DNA from: a virus
IMG/VR virus record: IMGVR_UViG_3300020109_000045
Location: 1-40,912 of that record
Length of the DNA stretch: 40,912 bases
Strand: one strand, 5' to 3'
Position numbers and translations under genes: made by a program. The notes under the pieces were generated by a model. It worked only from the letters and a program-made list of their open reading frames with translations. It did not search any database and was not told where the DNA came from. Position 1 is the stretch's first letter. Each line of letters opens with the position of its first letter. Shown here in pieces: positions 19,807 to 29,384 of this stretch.

Positions 19807-22551
19807 TTAGCTGACCGTCAGCACCAGCTTGCCGCCCGTCACGGTCACACCTGCGGGCAGGGATGCGCCGTTATTGACCACGGTGACGCCCGGTCCAGTT
19901 AGGTCGTAGGTGCCCGAGGGCAGGCCTGCGGGGACCACGATCCGGGCGGTGGGTGCCAGCGTCAGGGTCGCGGCCACGGTCGGCTCGGCCAGCCCGTCGC
20001 CCACGGCACCAGAGCGGAAGCACCGGAGCGCGGACAGGCCGAACGTGCCGACCGCCGTCAGAGTCAGGGTGGTAGGGTCATCGGTCCCATCTCCGTTCCG
20101 CTTCGGGGCCACGGTGATCACGTCACCGACAACGGGCGTCCCGGTCACATCATCCAGCCAGATGTTGTAGCGGGTGCCGCGCGAAGTCGTCCGCTCGACC
20201 GCCGCCACGCGGGCGGTGAAGCCGCTGATGCTGCCCGTGACCATATTGCCGATATGCTTATAGACATAGCGGATCGGCCCCATCGAAGCGGGATCCACGG
20301 ACACCATGACGCCGCGCCGGAACTCCAGCGTGCCCGCAATGTCCAAGGTCGCGGTTCCGGTGCCGTCCCAGCCGACCCGCGCCCGCTGGCCGGACAGGAC
20401 CAGCGACCGGCCCGCAGGAACCGTGCAGTCCGGTCCTAGCAGCACCTGGGTTTGACCACCCGCCCGCAGGTCCAGGTTCGTAACTTCGCCCGTCAGCGCC
20501 AGTCGACCGCTGATGGCATTGACGGCCAGGGGCTGCGCTGCCGTTCCGATCCAGACTTGCCCGGACTGCCGGATTTGCAGATCAAATGCATCCAGCAGAG
20601 TACCAACCGTCAGCTTACCCGAGGATGCGTCCAAAAACGCCCCATTGCTTTCCATGGCGGCAATGCTGGCGTTGGTCAGGCCGAAGCGGACAAAGTTGCC
20701 GGACAAGTCCACCCTATCTGCGGCGTTGGTTCCCGGCAGGTCTTTCGTGGACCAGTTGTAGCGGTTGTCCCAGCGGAAGCCGTCGAAATCGGGATCGGGC
20801 ACAAAGGTCAGATCGGCGGGCGCGGTGCGCTGCGGGATCGGGCGCCCGAAGCGGCTCTTGGTCCATCGGACGCCTTCGCGCACGATGGGGCCGATGTCGG
20901 GGGCAGCAGCCGTATCCGCTACGAACTCGGGGATCGTGCGGAAGGTCGTCCCTGCCTTCATCCCGGCAAAGCGCTGGATTGTGGTCTGGTTCAGAACGGC
21001 AGGATCAAGACCATCCACGTTCAGGTTCTGAGAGGAAAACCGCCACGACTGCGTGTCGTTCACCAGCTTGACCGAATTAGACACGCCAGTAACAGCGTCC
21101 CAGTTATCGGGCTTGGCTGCGATCTCGGCAGCATCATCAGGATTGGCCTTGTGGGCAACGATGTTGCCTTTCATCGCCGACAAGGGGCCGTTGACATCAT
21201 AGCCCCAGTTGTAGCCCCCTTCGGAATATGCGACTCTCTTGTAACCTGCTGAGAAGGCCACGTTGTCCAGGACGTTGTTGAACTGTTTGTTGCCTGAGAA
21301 GCTGTTGACGGCGGCGGCAAGGTTGTTGTCCACGAACAGGTTGCCTTCCAGATGCACCCCCGCGCGTAGTTGGACGCCGCAGGACGAGGCCCGCGACAGC
21401 AAGTTGTTGCGGATGGTTACATCTAAAGTCCATTCGCTAAAGTAGATGGCGTGGGAAAACATCGACGTGGGCATTGGCTTGGTAGCGTCGCCGTTGTAGT
21501 CGTAACCGTCCGCCCAACCCGAATGGTCGATCACGCAGGAGTCAACCACGATCCCTTCGGTGCTGGCGTAGATGCCCGGCAGATGGTTGCCGTTGGCCAC
21601 CCACTTGCCGTCGCTGCTGATCTGCTTGGGCGCGTCATACCATGCCTTCAGGATAGTCGTCTCGCGCACCGTCACCATCCAGTTGTTCGACAGCTCCATG
21701 GCTAGGCCGATATCGACATGGTCATATGCCTGGCAGAAGGTGTACCACTGGTTCATCTTCTCGCGGTTGGTCGCCACATCCTGAAAGACGCAGTAGGGCG
21801 AGGCCAGGAAGTTGTTCACCAGCCGGATAACCGGATCGGCGCCCACGCCCCAGGCTCCGATCCGCATGGGATGGATCTCGTCCTCGCCACAAAACCCGCC
21901 CCAACCGAAGGACGTGAAGTCCTGACCACGCTCCAGAAGATGATGGTCGGACCGGCCTGCGACGTTATCCGCCTTGATGGTCGAACCCACCAGACTGAAC
22001 AGGTCGGCATGGATCGCCGTCTGCGGCGTGCCGCCGTATTGCGGGCGGGCCAGCAGCCAGTCTCCGGTAACGGTTGCCTCCGTAACGCCTGCTGCGGCGG
22101 CGATCTGGGCTTTGGTCATGGCAGAGGCCGATTTACCCCAATGCCACTTCCGGTGCCGCTGCCCCGGCTCGCAGATGAAGCGGTTGTTGCCGTCCACCGG
22201 CAGCCAGTAGCCCTCGCCCGAGGGGTGGCCGCGCTTCTGGGCGGCGGCGGACACATGGACCACAGCCGACTGCGCTCCTGGCAGATCACCCGTTACGGTC
22301 TGGGCATCAACGATGTCGAAAAGAGCAAGGGAGGTCTTTCCATCGGGCCGAGGCGCCACGCGTCCAGCGGAGGGATCGGTCACGGTGCCGTCCAGCACAC
22401 TGACTCGCTGCGCCAGCGCGGTCATCTCGACGGTTTCCGGCACCACACCATAGTCGGTGATCGTCACGGTGGGTTGCGGGACGCCGCCCACGATCAGACG
22501 CGCCTCGAAGGTCTGGCCCTCAAGGCCGGGGGATTTGATGTTGACGGCCAT
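19807..22551 (-). CDS. tail spike with right-handed beta-helix domain
   Basis: This 914-aa protein has an N-terminal adaptor (residues 1-110, including TDPSAGRVAPRPDGKTSLALFD) and then a long central region of repeated short strands with Asn ladders (MELSNNWMVTVRETTILKAW, TIRNNLLSRASSCGVQL, VHLEGNLFVDNNLAAAV). That is the pattern of parallel beta-helix pectate-lyase-like folds. The last 300 residues are strand-rich with Thr/Val/Gly repeats. Such proteins bind or cleave host surface polysaccharide. It is the last structural gene and probably a host-range determinant. Confidence 0.8.
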   Translation of the reverse strand: MAVNIKSPGLEGQTFEARLIVGGVPQPTVTITDYGVVPETVEMTALAQRVSVLDGTVTDPSAGRVAPRPDGKTSLALFDIVDAQTVTGDLPGAQSAVVHVSAAAQKRGHPSGEGYWLPVDGNNRFICEPGQRHRKWHWGKSASAMTKAQIAAAAGVTEATVTGDWLLARPQYGGTPQTAIHADLFSLVGSTIKADNVAGRSDHHLLERGQDFTSFGWGGFCGEDEIHPMRIGAWGVGADPVIRLVNNFLASPYCVFQDVATNREKMNQWYTFCQAYDHVDIGLAMELSNNWMVTVRETTILKAWYDAPKQISSDGKWVANGNHLPGIYASTEGIVVDSCVIDHSGWADGYDYNGDATKPMPTSMFSHAIYFSEWTLDVTIRNNLLSRASSCGVQLRAGVHLEGNLFVDNNLAAAVNSFSGNKQFNNVLDNVAFSAGYKRVAYSEGGYNWGYDVNGPLSAMKGNIVAHKANPDDAAEIAAKPDNWDAVTGVSNSVKLVNDTQSWRFSSQNLNVDGLDPAVLNQTTIQRFAGMKAGTTFRTIPEFVADTAAAPDIGPIVREGVRWTKSRFGRPIPQRTAPADLTFVPDPDFDGFRWDNRYNWSTKDLPGTNAADRVDLSGNFVRFGLTNASIAAMESNGAFLDASSGKLTVGTLLDAFDLQIRQSGQVWIGTAAQPLAVNAISGRLALTGEVTNLDLRAGGQTQVLLGPDCTVPAGRSLVLSGQRARVGWDGTGTATLDIAGTLEFRRGVMVSVDPASMGPIRYVYKHIGNMVTGSISGFTARVAAVERTTSRGTRYNIWLDDVTGTPVVGDVITVAPKRNGDGTDDPTTLTLTAVGTFGLSALRCFRSGAVGDGLAEPTVAATLTLAPTARIVVPAGLPSGTYDLTGPGVTVVNNGASLPAGVTVTGGKLVLTVS

Positions 22552-22553
22552 GT

Positions 22554-24737
22554 TTATGCTCCGATGCCGAATTTCGTTGTGCGGAAACCTGTGTTCGCGC
22601 CCTTGGCAATCAGGCCGCAGGCTCCACCGGACAGGGTGGTGTCAGTGCGCTGGAGCAGCAGAGCACCATTCATTTCGACGGTGATCAGACCGGCGCTGGA
22701 TCGCTTCAAATCCCAGCGGAAGGTTTCACCTACGGCCCAGACAGGCCAGTCAGTCGAAATTTTGGTCATGTCGATCAAGGTCGTAGCCGTGCCATCTGCC
22801 GCATACCGGATCAAGGAAATGCGAGTGTCTTCGACGTTCCAGTAATAGGCTCGATAGTCATTCTGCTGCATGCAAATGCCCAGACTGACATTCGGCCAGG
22901 CGTTCACACCACCTGTTCTGAGGATTTCGGCCCAGACGTGCTGCGTGGCTCCGCGATCCAGGGCACCCCGAGCATATCGGATCGGTGGGGTGCTGGCGGC
23001 ATCGGCGCTGGTAACAACTTCGCCATTGGCGTTGACTGTAAGTTTGCCAGGGTTGGTCCCGAACAGGCGCGTCCAGGTTTCGCCGCTTTCCGTGGTCGCA
23101 CCGTGCAGGTCTGCCCGAACCACATCGAAGGTATCAATGCCGGTTGCCGCTGCCGGAACCGCCGTGCCGGTCGCCGTTGCGGTGCGCTCCCCGTGCTGGT
23201 CCGATGCCACGACCTCGAAGCGCAGGGTCTTGCCCTGGTCCGCCGCTGTCAGGGTATAGGCCGTGCCCGTCGCGCCTGCGATCACCACAGGCGTCTCGCT
23301 GGCGTTGGCAGTCGTGCGCCGTGTCCAGCGATAGGTGAGGGAAACATCGTCATCCAGCGTCAGCCATAGCCCCGGATCGCCGGTCAGAACCTGCCCGACA
23401 GCGCCCGTGCCGGTCTGCGTCGGCGCGACATGGGCCACGGGGCCGGTGGTCATCTGCGAGGGGGTGACGGTGCGAGTGCCTGCGTATCGGGCGGGCTGGA
23501 TGATCTGGAAATCGAATGGCGCGCTGGCGGCGTCCACGCCCGTGATGCGCCCGGTATTGGCGCTGGTGATGACCAGGGCCGGGGGCGCGGGCTGCACGTT
23601 CCAGGTCGCGTTATACGGGCTATAACCCGCCTTGATGGCGCTGATAGCTACCGGGTCAGTCGTGAGCGGGGTGAAGTTGTAGCTGTTCGTCACACCGATG
23701 CGGGTCGCGGTCAGGACCACCCCGGATTGTGTGATCGTCACGGTGTCCGGCAGGGCGTTGAAAGCGACGATGGCTTGCTGGCCCTGGGTGATGGACGAGG
23801 TGGGGGCCGTCAGGGCGGGCTGCGTGGCAACAGCCCACGTTATCGGCGCTTCAGCTTCCATGTTGCCGGGATCGCGCGCCCGCAGCACGCCGCTGGCGGT
23901 CTGGCCCGTTACCGTCGCTGTCCCCGAGAACACGGCCCCGTTGCGGGTAATGCCGGTCGGCAGCGTGCCGGTGTAGTCAAAAAGCAGCGTGTCGCCGTCG
24001 GGGTCGCTGAAATAGGAAGCGAGGTTGGACGTGAAGGCCACGTTGGCAACCGGGGCCTGCGTGGGGATGGCCCCGGAGACGACCGGCGCCCGATTGGCGG
24101 GCGCGCCCACGACCAGCGCGAAGCTGTCGGCGGTGTCCTGCCCCGTGGCGTTGGTCGCGGTCACGGTGATCACCACATCGCGCGCAGCGACACGGCTGAT
24201 AACGAGGTTGCCGTTGCTGATGGTCACGCCCTGGTTCGCGGGAGAGACAGCATAGGTCGCAGCACCCGAGAAGTATTCAGCCAATGGCAGCGTGACGGTC
24301 CCGCCGCCGATCAGCAGCGACTGATCCGGGAACGGCTTGAGCAGCACAGGCGACGGGGCGTTGACAGTCAGGGCGAAGGTCAAGGGCGCAGATGCACCGC
24401 CGCCGTTGATACCGCGCACAGTGAAAGTCGTCGCCGTCATCGTCGCAGTTGGGTTGATCGTCAGCGTGTAGTCGCTGATTGTGACGGCAGCATTCGCCGG
24501 GCTGACCGTGTAGCTGGTCGCGCCGGTGAATTTGGTGCGCAAATCGACCGTGGCCGGGGCTGCGCCGATCTCATAGACGCGATCCGCAATCGTGCTGGTG
24601 ACGGTCGGCGCATCCGGCAGGTCGTCGCCCAGAATGACGTTGCCCTGCGCATCCAGAATGCTGACGGGCACCCCGCCGAAGTAGACTGCCGTGGCGCTTT
24701 CCAGCAGCGCGCGGCTGAACGTTCCGATGAAGGCCAT
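22554..24737 (-). CDS. tail fibre protein with Ig-like repeats and lectin-like C-terminus
   Basis: This 727-aa protein starts MAFIGTFSRALLESATAVYFGG. Residues 50-127 and 130-212 are two related beta-sandwich repeats, shown by SYTVSPANAAVTISDYTLTI against TYAVSPANQGVTISNGNLVI. A third (about 214-310) contains the cadherin-like SYFSDPDGDTLLFDYTGTLP motif. Further Ig-type modules follow. Residues 540-727 (TFDVVRADLHG...AYYWNVEDTRISL...FRWDLKR...MNGALLLQRTD) look like a concanavalin/LamG-type jelly roll that would bind sugars. It probably decorates the tail tip and aids adsorption. Confidence 0.75.
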   Translation of the reverse strand: MAFIGTFSRALLESATAVYFGGVPVSILDAQGNVILGDDLPDAPTVTSTIADRVYEIGAAPATVDLRTKFTGATSYTVSPANAAVTISDYTLTINPTATMTATTFTVRGINGGGASAPLTFALTVNAPSPVLLKPFPDQSLLIGGGTVTLPLAEYFSGAATYAVSPANQGVTISNGNLVISRVAARDVVITVTATNATGQDTADSFALVVGAPANRAPVVSGAIPTQAPVANVAFTSNLASYFSDPDGDTLLFDYTGTLPTGITRNGAVFSGTATVTGQTASGVLRARDPGNMEAEAPITWAVATQPALTAPTSSITQGQQAIVAFNALPDTVTITQSGVVLTATRIGVTNSYNFTPLTTDPVAISAIKAGYSPYNATWNVQPAPPALVITSANTGRITGVDAASAPFDFQIIQPARYAGTRTVTPSQMTTGPVAHVAPTQTGTGAVGQVLTGDPGLWLTLDDDVSLTYRWTRRTTANASETPVVIAGATGTAYTLTAADQGKTLRFEVVASDQHGERTATATGTAVPAAATGIDTFDVVRADLHGATTESGETWTRLFGTNPGKLTVNANGEVVTSADAASTPPIRYARGALDRGATQHVWAEILRTGGVNAWPNVSLGICMQQNDYRAYYWNVEDTRISLIRYAADGTATTLIDMTKISTDWPVWAVGETFRWDLKRSSAGLITVEMNGALLLQRTDTTLSGGACGLIAKGANTGFRTTKFGIGA

Positions 24738-24740
24738 GGA

Positions 24741-25196
24741 TCAAACCCCCGGCACGATGATGACAAGATCGTTGTCGCGGCGCTGGCCGGACGGCAGGGC
24801 AAGGTAGTCGGCATAGTTCAGGGCGGTGATGACCCTGACCAAGCTGTTGTCCTTGGCTGCCTTGATGTTGCCCGCGCTGGTGACTTCCAGATCGTTCAGC
24901 AGGGCGTCCACAGCCACCGGGATGAATACGCCCTTGACCTCGAACACCTTGTTCACATCCGGCCCATAGCCGGTGAATGTCCAGGTGGTTGATGCGTTGC
25001 GGCCCTCACCATTCACGGCTAGGTCAAGCGACCATTTGCCGTCCGCGCCGGTCGTGGCGCTTTCGGTGCTGGTGACGATGCGGGCGCCGTCCTCCCAGGC
25101 ATCGGTGCCGACAAGGGTTGCAACGATCTTGCCGCCCGCGACAGCGTTGCCATCGGTATCGACAAACTTTCCGCTCACTGTCGCGGTATTGGGCAT
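24741..25196 (-). CDS. tail-tip associated protein with transthyretin-like fold
   Basis: The start at 25196 follows GGAG at good spacing; a GTG four codons upstream is less likely. The 151-aa product has a carboxypeptidase-regulatory/transthyretin-like opening (ATVSGKFVDTDGNAVAGGKIVATLVG, then TTGADGKWSLDLAVNG) and a C-terminal segment ending DLVIIVPGV. It lies between the esterase and the Ig/lectin fibre, behind a terminator. A role as connector or small fibre is inferred from position. Confidence 0.6.
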   Translation of the reverse strand: MPNTATVSGKFVDTDGNAVAGGKIVATLVGTDAWEDGARIVTSTESATTGADGKWSLDLAVNGEGRNASTTWTFTGYGPDVNKVFEVKGVFIPVAVDALLNDLEVTSAGNIKAAKDNSLVRVITALNYADYLALPSGQRRDNDLVIIVPGV

Positions 25197-25210
25197 AGTC
25201 TTCTCCACAT

Positions 25211-25231
25211 GAAAAATTCGGCCTCAGCCGA
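25211..25231 (-). terminator. intrinsic terminator after the esterase gene
   Basis: On the minus strand TCGGC (25231-25227) and GCCGA (25222-25218) form a stem with a 4-nt TGAG loop, followed by ATTTTT. This has the standard shape of a rho-independent terminator. It would reduce transcription of the three adhesin genes downstream relative to the core tail genes. Confidence 0.6.
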
Positions 25232-25258
25232 TTGGGTCAGGTCAGGTTGTTGGGGGCG

Positions 25259-26806
25259 TCAGATCCAGCGGGGGTTGGGCAGGTTGAACCGGACCCCCGC
25301 CCCGGTGCCAGCGGGGTTGAAGCGCCAGATCGGGGAGAAGTAGCGGGCGTTCGCGCCGAAGCTGCGGTGATTGGTCCGCCCGTTGCCGCTATGCCCGAAT
25401 GTAGCCCAGAAGCGCGCTGTGGTGCCGGGCGCAATCGTCTGCGCGGTCATCACGTTCAGGGTGAGATAGGCCATGGCCGCGTCGTATTCGAGAACGGCGA
25501 GGCTGAAACTGCCATCATCAGTCGGATGATCATTGCGGGCCTCGATGCTCATCAGGAACTGCGCATAAGGATCAACGCGGTAGATCTTGCGCGCTGGCAA
25601 GTTCGTCGTGACGTTCTGCGGCGCGACATAGCACCAGCCAAGGGTCGCATTGTCCTCGATGGTGATGGTGGTATCGGCCAGATAGACCGGCTCTCGGCGC
25701 GAATAGGTCTTGTGGGTCTGCGCCGCGACAAGGCCAGTCGCCCAGCCAAGCCCGCCATCAACGGACAGGTCGCATGATACGGGGTCCATTTCGGCAGGCA
25801 CCTGCTCGGTGAACGCGGCATCGGCATAGCGTTTGCCAAGTGCGGTCAGATCCTCGCCGCTGAAATGCAGGTCGTCGTTGATCGTGACCGGCTGCAAGCC
25901 CGTGCTGCGGGCGATCTTGAAGCGCGGGAAGGCATCCTCTCGGGTGCCCATCTGCAAGCGCCGCAGGGCGTTGAGGTGGCGTTCCCGGTAGCGGCCATTG
26001 TTCGCCCCGACCAGCAGTTCCCCGGCGATGATCTCCGTCTTGTTGCGGACGATGCGACCGTTCAGTTCAAAGCGTTTCAGGACGGTGCGAAGTTTCTTGG
26101 CATAGACCTCGACCTGATCCTCCTTGTTCGCCTCGCCTTGGTGCCAGAGCAGGTAATCGACCGATGTGGGGGCACCGGGAACGAGAGGCAGGGCGGCGGC
26201 AAGCTGAGCCATGACGAAGGTGAACAGGTCGGCGTCCCCGGCGGGCTTGGTCCAGCCGTTGTTGGTCAGGTCGGAAGCGTTCATGAACGCTTCGATGCTG
26301 TGCGACCCAAGGGCGGCAAGGATCAGATAGACCTTCCGCCCGGTGCGGCGCTGCAATTCCTTGCAGAACTGCCACGCCGCGTTGTTCGCCCCCGCCGTGC
26401 CAATGAACGGGTTTTGCCCCGGTGTCGCCGTGACCCATGCCGTGCCATCTGCCATCGGTGCGGCTTGGCTGTTCCATGCCAGCACGGAAGGGTTGACGGT
26501 CAGATCGCCGCCGATCTGCTCGGGGATGGTGCGGAAGTTAGATTGCCCCTCTGCAAGAACCACAATCGGCGGGTTCAGCCGGGACCGAATATCAGCAGCA
26601 TCTGCCGCAACCTGCGTGGCCCATGCCTGAATATCGTCCCACAGGTCGCGGAACTCCTCCATCAGCGCCTCGGCAGCCGGGCCGTCCAGATTGGCGACCA
26701 CAGCCGCATCCCAGATGGCCGCAAGGCAGCGGTTGATTTCCGCGTCATGCCATTGCACCGTCGTCTGCCTGTTGAACACAGGCAGCCCATAGTTGGGTTT
26801 CGGCAT
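25259..26806 (-). CDS. SGNH sialate-O-acetylesterase-like tail protein (CE6 type)
   Basis: This 515-aa protein has an N-terminal helical attachment region (residues 15-75) and then an SGNH hydrolase. The nucleophile motif is GQSN (S89), with LLWHQGEAN (H222, E225) and DDLHFSG (D311/H314) as the catalytic Asp-His. These are the blocks of carbohydrate esterase family 6 / SASA. The C-terminal 180 residues are strand-rich (TITIEDNATLGWCY) and may bind glycans. It likely removes acetyl groups from host surface polysaccharide during adsorption. It follows the tail-tip gene, as expected for a host-recognition enzyme. Confidence 0.85.
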   Translation of the reverse strand: MPKPNYGLPVFNRQTTVQWHDAEINRCLAAIWDAAVVANLDGPAAEALMEEFRDLWDDIQAWATQVAADAADIRSRLNPPIVVLAEGQSNFRTIPEQIGGDLTVNPSVLAWNSQAAPMADGTAWVTATPGQNPFIGTAGANNAAWQFCKELQRRTGRKVYLILAALGSHSIEAFMNASDLTNNGWTKPAGDADLFTFVMAQLAAALPLVPGAPTSVDYLLWHQGEANKEDQVEVYAKKLRTVLKRFELNGRIVRNKTEIIAGELLVGANNGRYRERHLNALRRLQMGTREDAFPRFKIARSTGLQPVTINDDLHFSGEDLTALGKRYADAAFTEQVPAEMDPVSCDLSVDGGLGWATGLVAAQTHKTYSRREPVYLADTTITIEDNATLGWCYVAPQNVTTNLPARKIYRVDPYAQFLMSIEARNDHPTDDGSFSLAVLEYDAAMAYLTLNVMTAQTIAPGTTARFWATFGHSGNGRTNHRSFGANARYFSPIWRFNPAGTGAGVRFNLPNPRWI

Positions 26807-26818
26807 CTGTCTCTCCTA

Positions 26819-28990
26819 TTAGGTGGTGGTGGCGCTGATCGAGGCGCTGAACGGCGACGGCTGGCCGTTCCGGTCAATGGATCGCGCGAAATAGTAGCGG
26901 GTCTGGCCCGCCCCCAGGCCGGTGTGGACTTCGGTGACGGCACTGTTCGGGGCACCATAGACCGGGCCAGCCATCAGGGCGGCGGCGGTGCTGTTGTTCG
27001 TGGCGGATTGCCAGATTTCCATGGCCCGATAATCCGGGTCGTTCGGCGCGCGGAAGGTCACGGCGATCTGCCCTGCCCCGCCGACCGCGCTGACGGGCGT
27101 AGGTGCCGGGGCGAGATAGCCGCCAGCCGATGCGGTGATCAGGGCAGACTCAACCCATTTTGACGCCGTGCCCGGCCCCAAGGTCCGCATCCGAACGCGA
27201 TACGGCTGCCCGACCACGACCGGGGCGACATAGCCGAACACGTCGCCGTCCGCGTCAAGGATCTTGCCGTCGATGGTTCCGCCTGCCTGCCACGGTTCCC
27301 CTTGGCGCTGGTATTGCCATTCGTAGCTAATCGCACTGGCCGAAGGAGACGGGTCAGCCTCGAACCGGATGCGGGGAATGGACGTGTCCCCGCTGGTTAG
27401 GACCGTGCTGGCATCGCTTATCCCCGTGACCGCACCGGGGGGCTGCAATCCCTTGATGGTCGGGTCGAAGTCCTCAAGGGTGATGTCCTGCTCGTCCGTC
27501 TCCGGGTTCCAGGCATAGATGGCCGGGCTTTCCTCGCGCAGCATGGCCGGGCAGCGCATGGCAACCCCGTCCTGCCCCACGGGATCGAAGCCGGGATGGA
27601 TGCTCTCGACCTTGTATGTTCCGTTCCGCCGCGTGTAGGGCGCGGGTAGTTGCAGCGACATGACTGACGCCGCCACCAGATCGAAAGCATCGCCCGGTAG
27701 AACCCCGGACCAGGACCGTTGCATCCGCGTCCTGCGGCCCATGATCGCCGCGACGTATTGCGCCTGCCGGTGATCGGTTACAAAGCCCAGGTCGTATTGA
27801 CCGAGCCGGGGCAAGCCACCGTCCTCTTGCTGCGCCCCGTCCAGGACATAGACCGGCGTGGTCGCATCCTCATACATGCGCTCGGGTGACGTGTAGGTGG
27901 CCGTCACCTCCGTCACCAGTTCACCCAAGGGCCGATTGCGGTTGAACGTCATCGGCTGATCGTCCAGCACGTCGGAAACCGTCATCACCGGCTCTTGCCA
28001 GACTGCCGGGACAAGCCCCAGCCTGCCGCCAACCCGGATGATCTCGGACGCCCCCGCTTCGACCAGCGGGATGATCGTATCCTCCAGTTCCTGCCCCTGG
28101 CTGAACACCAGGACGCCATTTGTCTCGAAGCGCGGGATCGTTCCGCCACCCTTCACCGGGAACGGCACATCCGCCTCATCGGCAGCCCATGCGAAGGTTT
28201 CCAGCCACAGGTTGCGGTCGTCATAGGGCCGCAAGGGGTTCTTGCGCAGGGCGTCCAGCACACACAGCGCCTGATTGGCCGACCATGCCGCAGGGGCGGA
28301 GGGGTTGCGCGGATCGCGGACCAGCGACCAGCGACCGTCCACCATCACCTCGGGCGGGGTGGCGGGCCAGCGTTCCTGCCGGTCGTCGTTGTCGCCAACG
28401 TCCGCCCTTAGCCACAGAACCGTGCGCCCGCGCCAGCCGTCCGTGGCCTTGAAGATATCCCCGGCCTCCGAGAGGAACTGCGCGGGGGGCGAAACCTGAT
28501 CCCCGCGCCCGATCCAGTAGCGGGTGTGGTTCTCGAAGGGATCGTTGGTCGCTTTCGCGCCGTTGCCCGCGAAGTCGTAGGGATTGCCGGTCGCCTCGAC
28601 CTTGCGCTTGTCCAGATAGAGCGTGAACGGCCCCGCGCTCGGGCGGCTGTTCAGGATGAAGCAGCCATATAGGATCCTGCCCTTGACCCTGACTGGCGCG
28701 GGAGTTCCGGGTGCCCAGCATTTCCCATACACGAACCGATAGGCAGGCAGGCTTGTCGGCTGGTGCAGTTCGCGGATTACGTCCTGCTGGCGCGGGCTTT
28801 TCCGGGTTAGCGCCCCGACCGCGAGGTTCAGAATGACGGATGCGCCGATCTTGACCGCAGCCGCCGCCAGAGGCGACAGGGACGCGACCCACGCAGACAC
28901 GGCCTGCACCGCTGCCACGACAGGCCCGGCATCAGCGGGACCGCCCAAGCAGACAAGCGCCGTGGTCGCCAGCAAAAGTTTACGCAGCAC
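26819..28990 (-). CDS. tail tip / host-specificity protein (J-like), GTG start
   Basis: This 723-aa protein starts with GTG overlapping the previous stop. Residues 1-22 look like a signal peptide (MLRKLLLATTALVCLGGPADA), which is notable for a virion protein. A short membrane-like segment follows (about 42-62). The body (LHQPTSLPAYRFVYGK, then a long PxDVxD-type baseplate region) resembles J/GTA gp15-type tip proteins. The C-terminus has fibronectin III-like modules (PDYRAMEIWQS, then GLGAGQTRYYFARSIDRNGQPSPFSAS). It forms the central tip that contacts the host envelope. Confidence 0.8.
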   Translation of the reverse strand: MLRKLLLATTALVCLGGPADAGPVVAAVQAVSAWVASLSPLAAAAVKIGASVILNLAVGALTRKSPRQQDVIRELHQPTSLPAYRFVYGKCWAPGTPAPVRVKGRILYGCFILNSRPSAGPFTLYLDKRKVEATGNPYDFAGNGAKATNDPFENHTRYWIGRGDQVSPPAQFLSEAGDIFKATDGWRGRTVLWLRADVGDNDDRQERWPATPPEVMVDGRWSLVRDPRNPSAPAAWSANQALCVLDALRKNPLRPYDDRNLWLETFAWAADEADVPFPVKGGGTIPRFETNGVLVFSQGQELEDTIIPLVEAGASEIIRVGGRLGLVPAVWQEPVMTVSDVLDDQPMTFNRNRPLGELVTEVTATYTSPERMYEDATTPVYVLDGAQQEDGGLPRLGQYDLGFVTDHRQAQYVAAIMGRRTRMQRSWSGVLPGDAFDLVAASVMSLQLPAPYTRRNGTYKVESIHPGFDPVGQDGVAMRCPAMLREESPAIYAWNPETDEQDITLEDFDPTIKGLQPPGAVTGISDASTVLTSGDTSIPRIRFEADPSPSASAISYEWQYQRQGEPWQAGGTIDGKILDADGDVFGYVAPVVVGQPYRVRMRTLGPGTASKWVESALITASAGGYLAPAPTPVSAVGGAGQIAVTFRAPNDPDYRAMEIWQSATNNSTAAALMAGPVYGAPNSAVTEVHTGLGAGQTRYYFARSIDRNGQPSPFSASISATTT

Positions 28991-29384
28991 GCCAAGACCT
29001 TTCGGCTCCGGGCAGGACCGTATACCCCATCTCGCTCTTTCCCGCCCATTGGCCCGGCTGAATGCAGATCAGCATCGCCCGCCCGTCCGGTCCGCCCGCG
29101 TTGCCGGGCGCCGACAAACCAATCTCGCCCGGCTGCCCGGTTCCCACCTTGAGGCAAGCAATCCGCGCCATGGCCTCGGCCATTTCGGGAAAGCCGCCCC
29201 AGTCACGGATCAGGCGATAAGCGCCCATGGCGTCGTCATACATGCCCCGCACGGGGGCCATGGGGTCAATGCCGTGCAAAGCAGCGAACACGTCCGAAGC
29301 AGAGGCGCAGCAGTCAGCGACGCCCCATTGCCAGCGTGCCGACATGACACGCTCGACTTCTTCCAGCACCTGATCGGGCGTCAT
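28980..29384 (-). CDS. NlpC/P60-like tail protein (DUF6950 type)
   Basis: This 134-aa protein has W-x-W-G-V-A-D-C-C-x-x-A-S-D (C25/C26), the position of the catalytic cysteine in NlpC/P60-type domains, and a G-E-I-G-L segment further on. A clear catalytic His is not obvious. In the Rhodobacter GTA and lambda, a P60 hydrolase gene sits just before the tip protein, as here. It probably cuts cell-wall peptides during DNA entry, or is a degenerate assembly version. Confidence 0.7.
   Translation of the reverse strand: MTPDQVLEEVERVMSARWQWGVADCCASASDVFAALHGIDPMAPVRGMYDDAMGAYRLIRDWGGFPEMAEAMARIACLKVGTGQPGEIGLSAPGNAGGPDGRAMLICIQPGQWAGKSEMGYTVLPGAERSWRAA

Noticed and set aside
21718-22845. 375-codon plus-strand frame opposite the spike/fibre junction
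   Set aside because: It crosses two well-supported minus genes and shows no motifs.
23430-24992. 520-codon plus-strand frame opposite the fibre gene
   Set aside because: Arg/Gly/Asp-rich antisense of a repeat-rich beta protein, without ribosome site or family features.
24738-25258. Insertion sequence or transposon at the adhesin boundary
   Set aside because: The inverted repeat at 25218-25231 is a short terminator-type hairpin with a T-run, and no transposase or target duplication is present.
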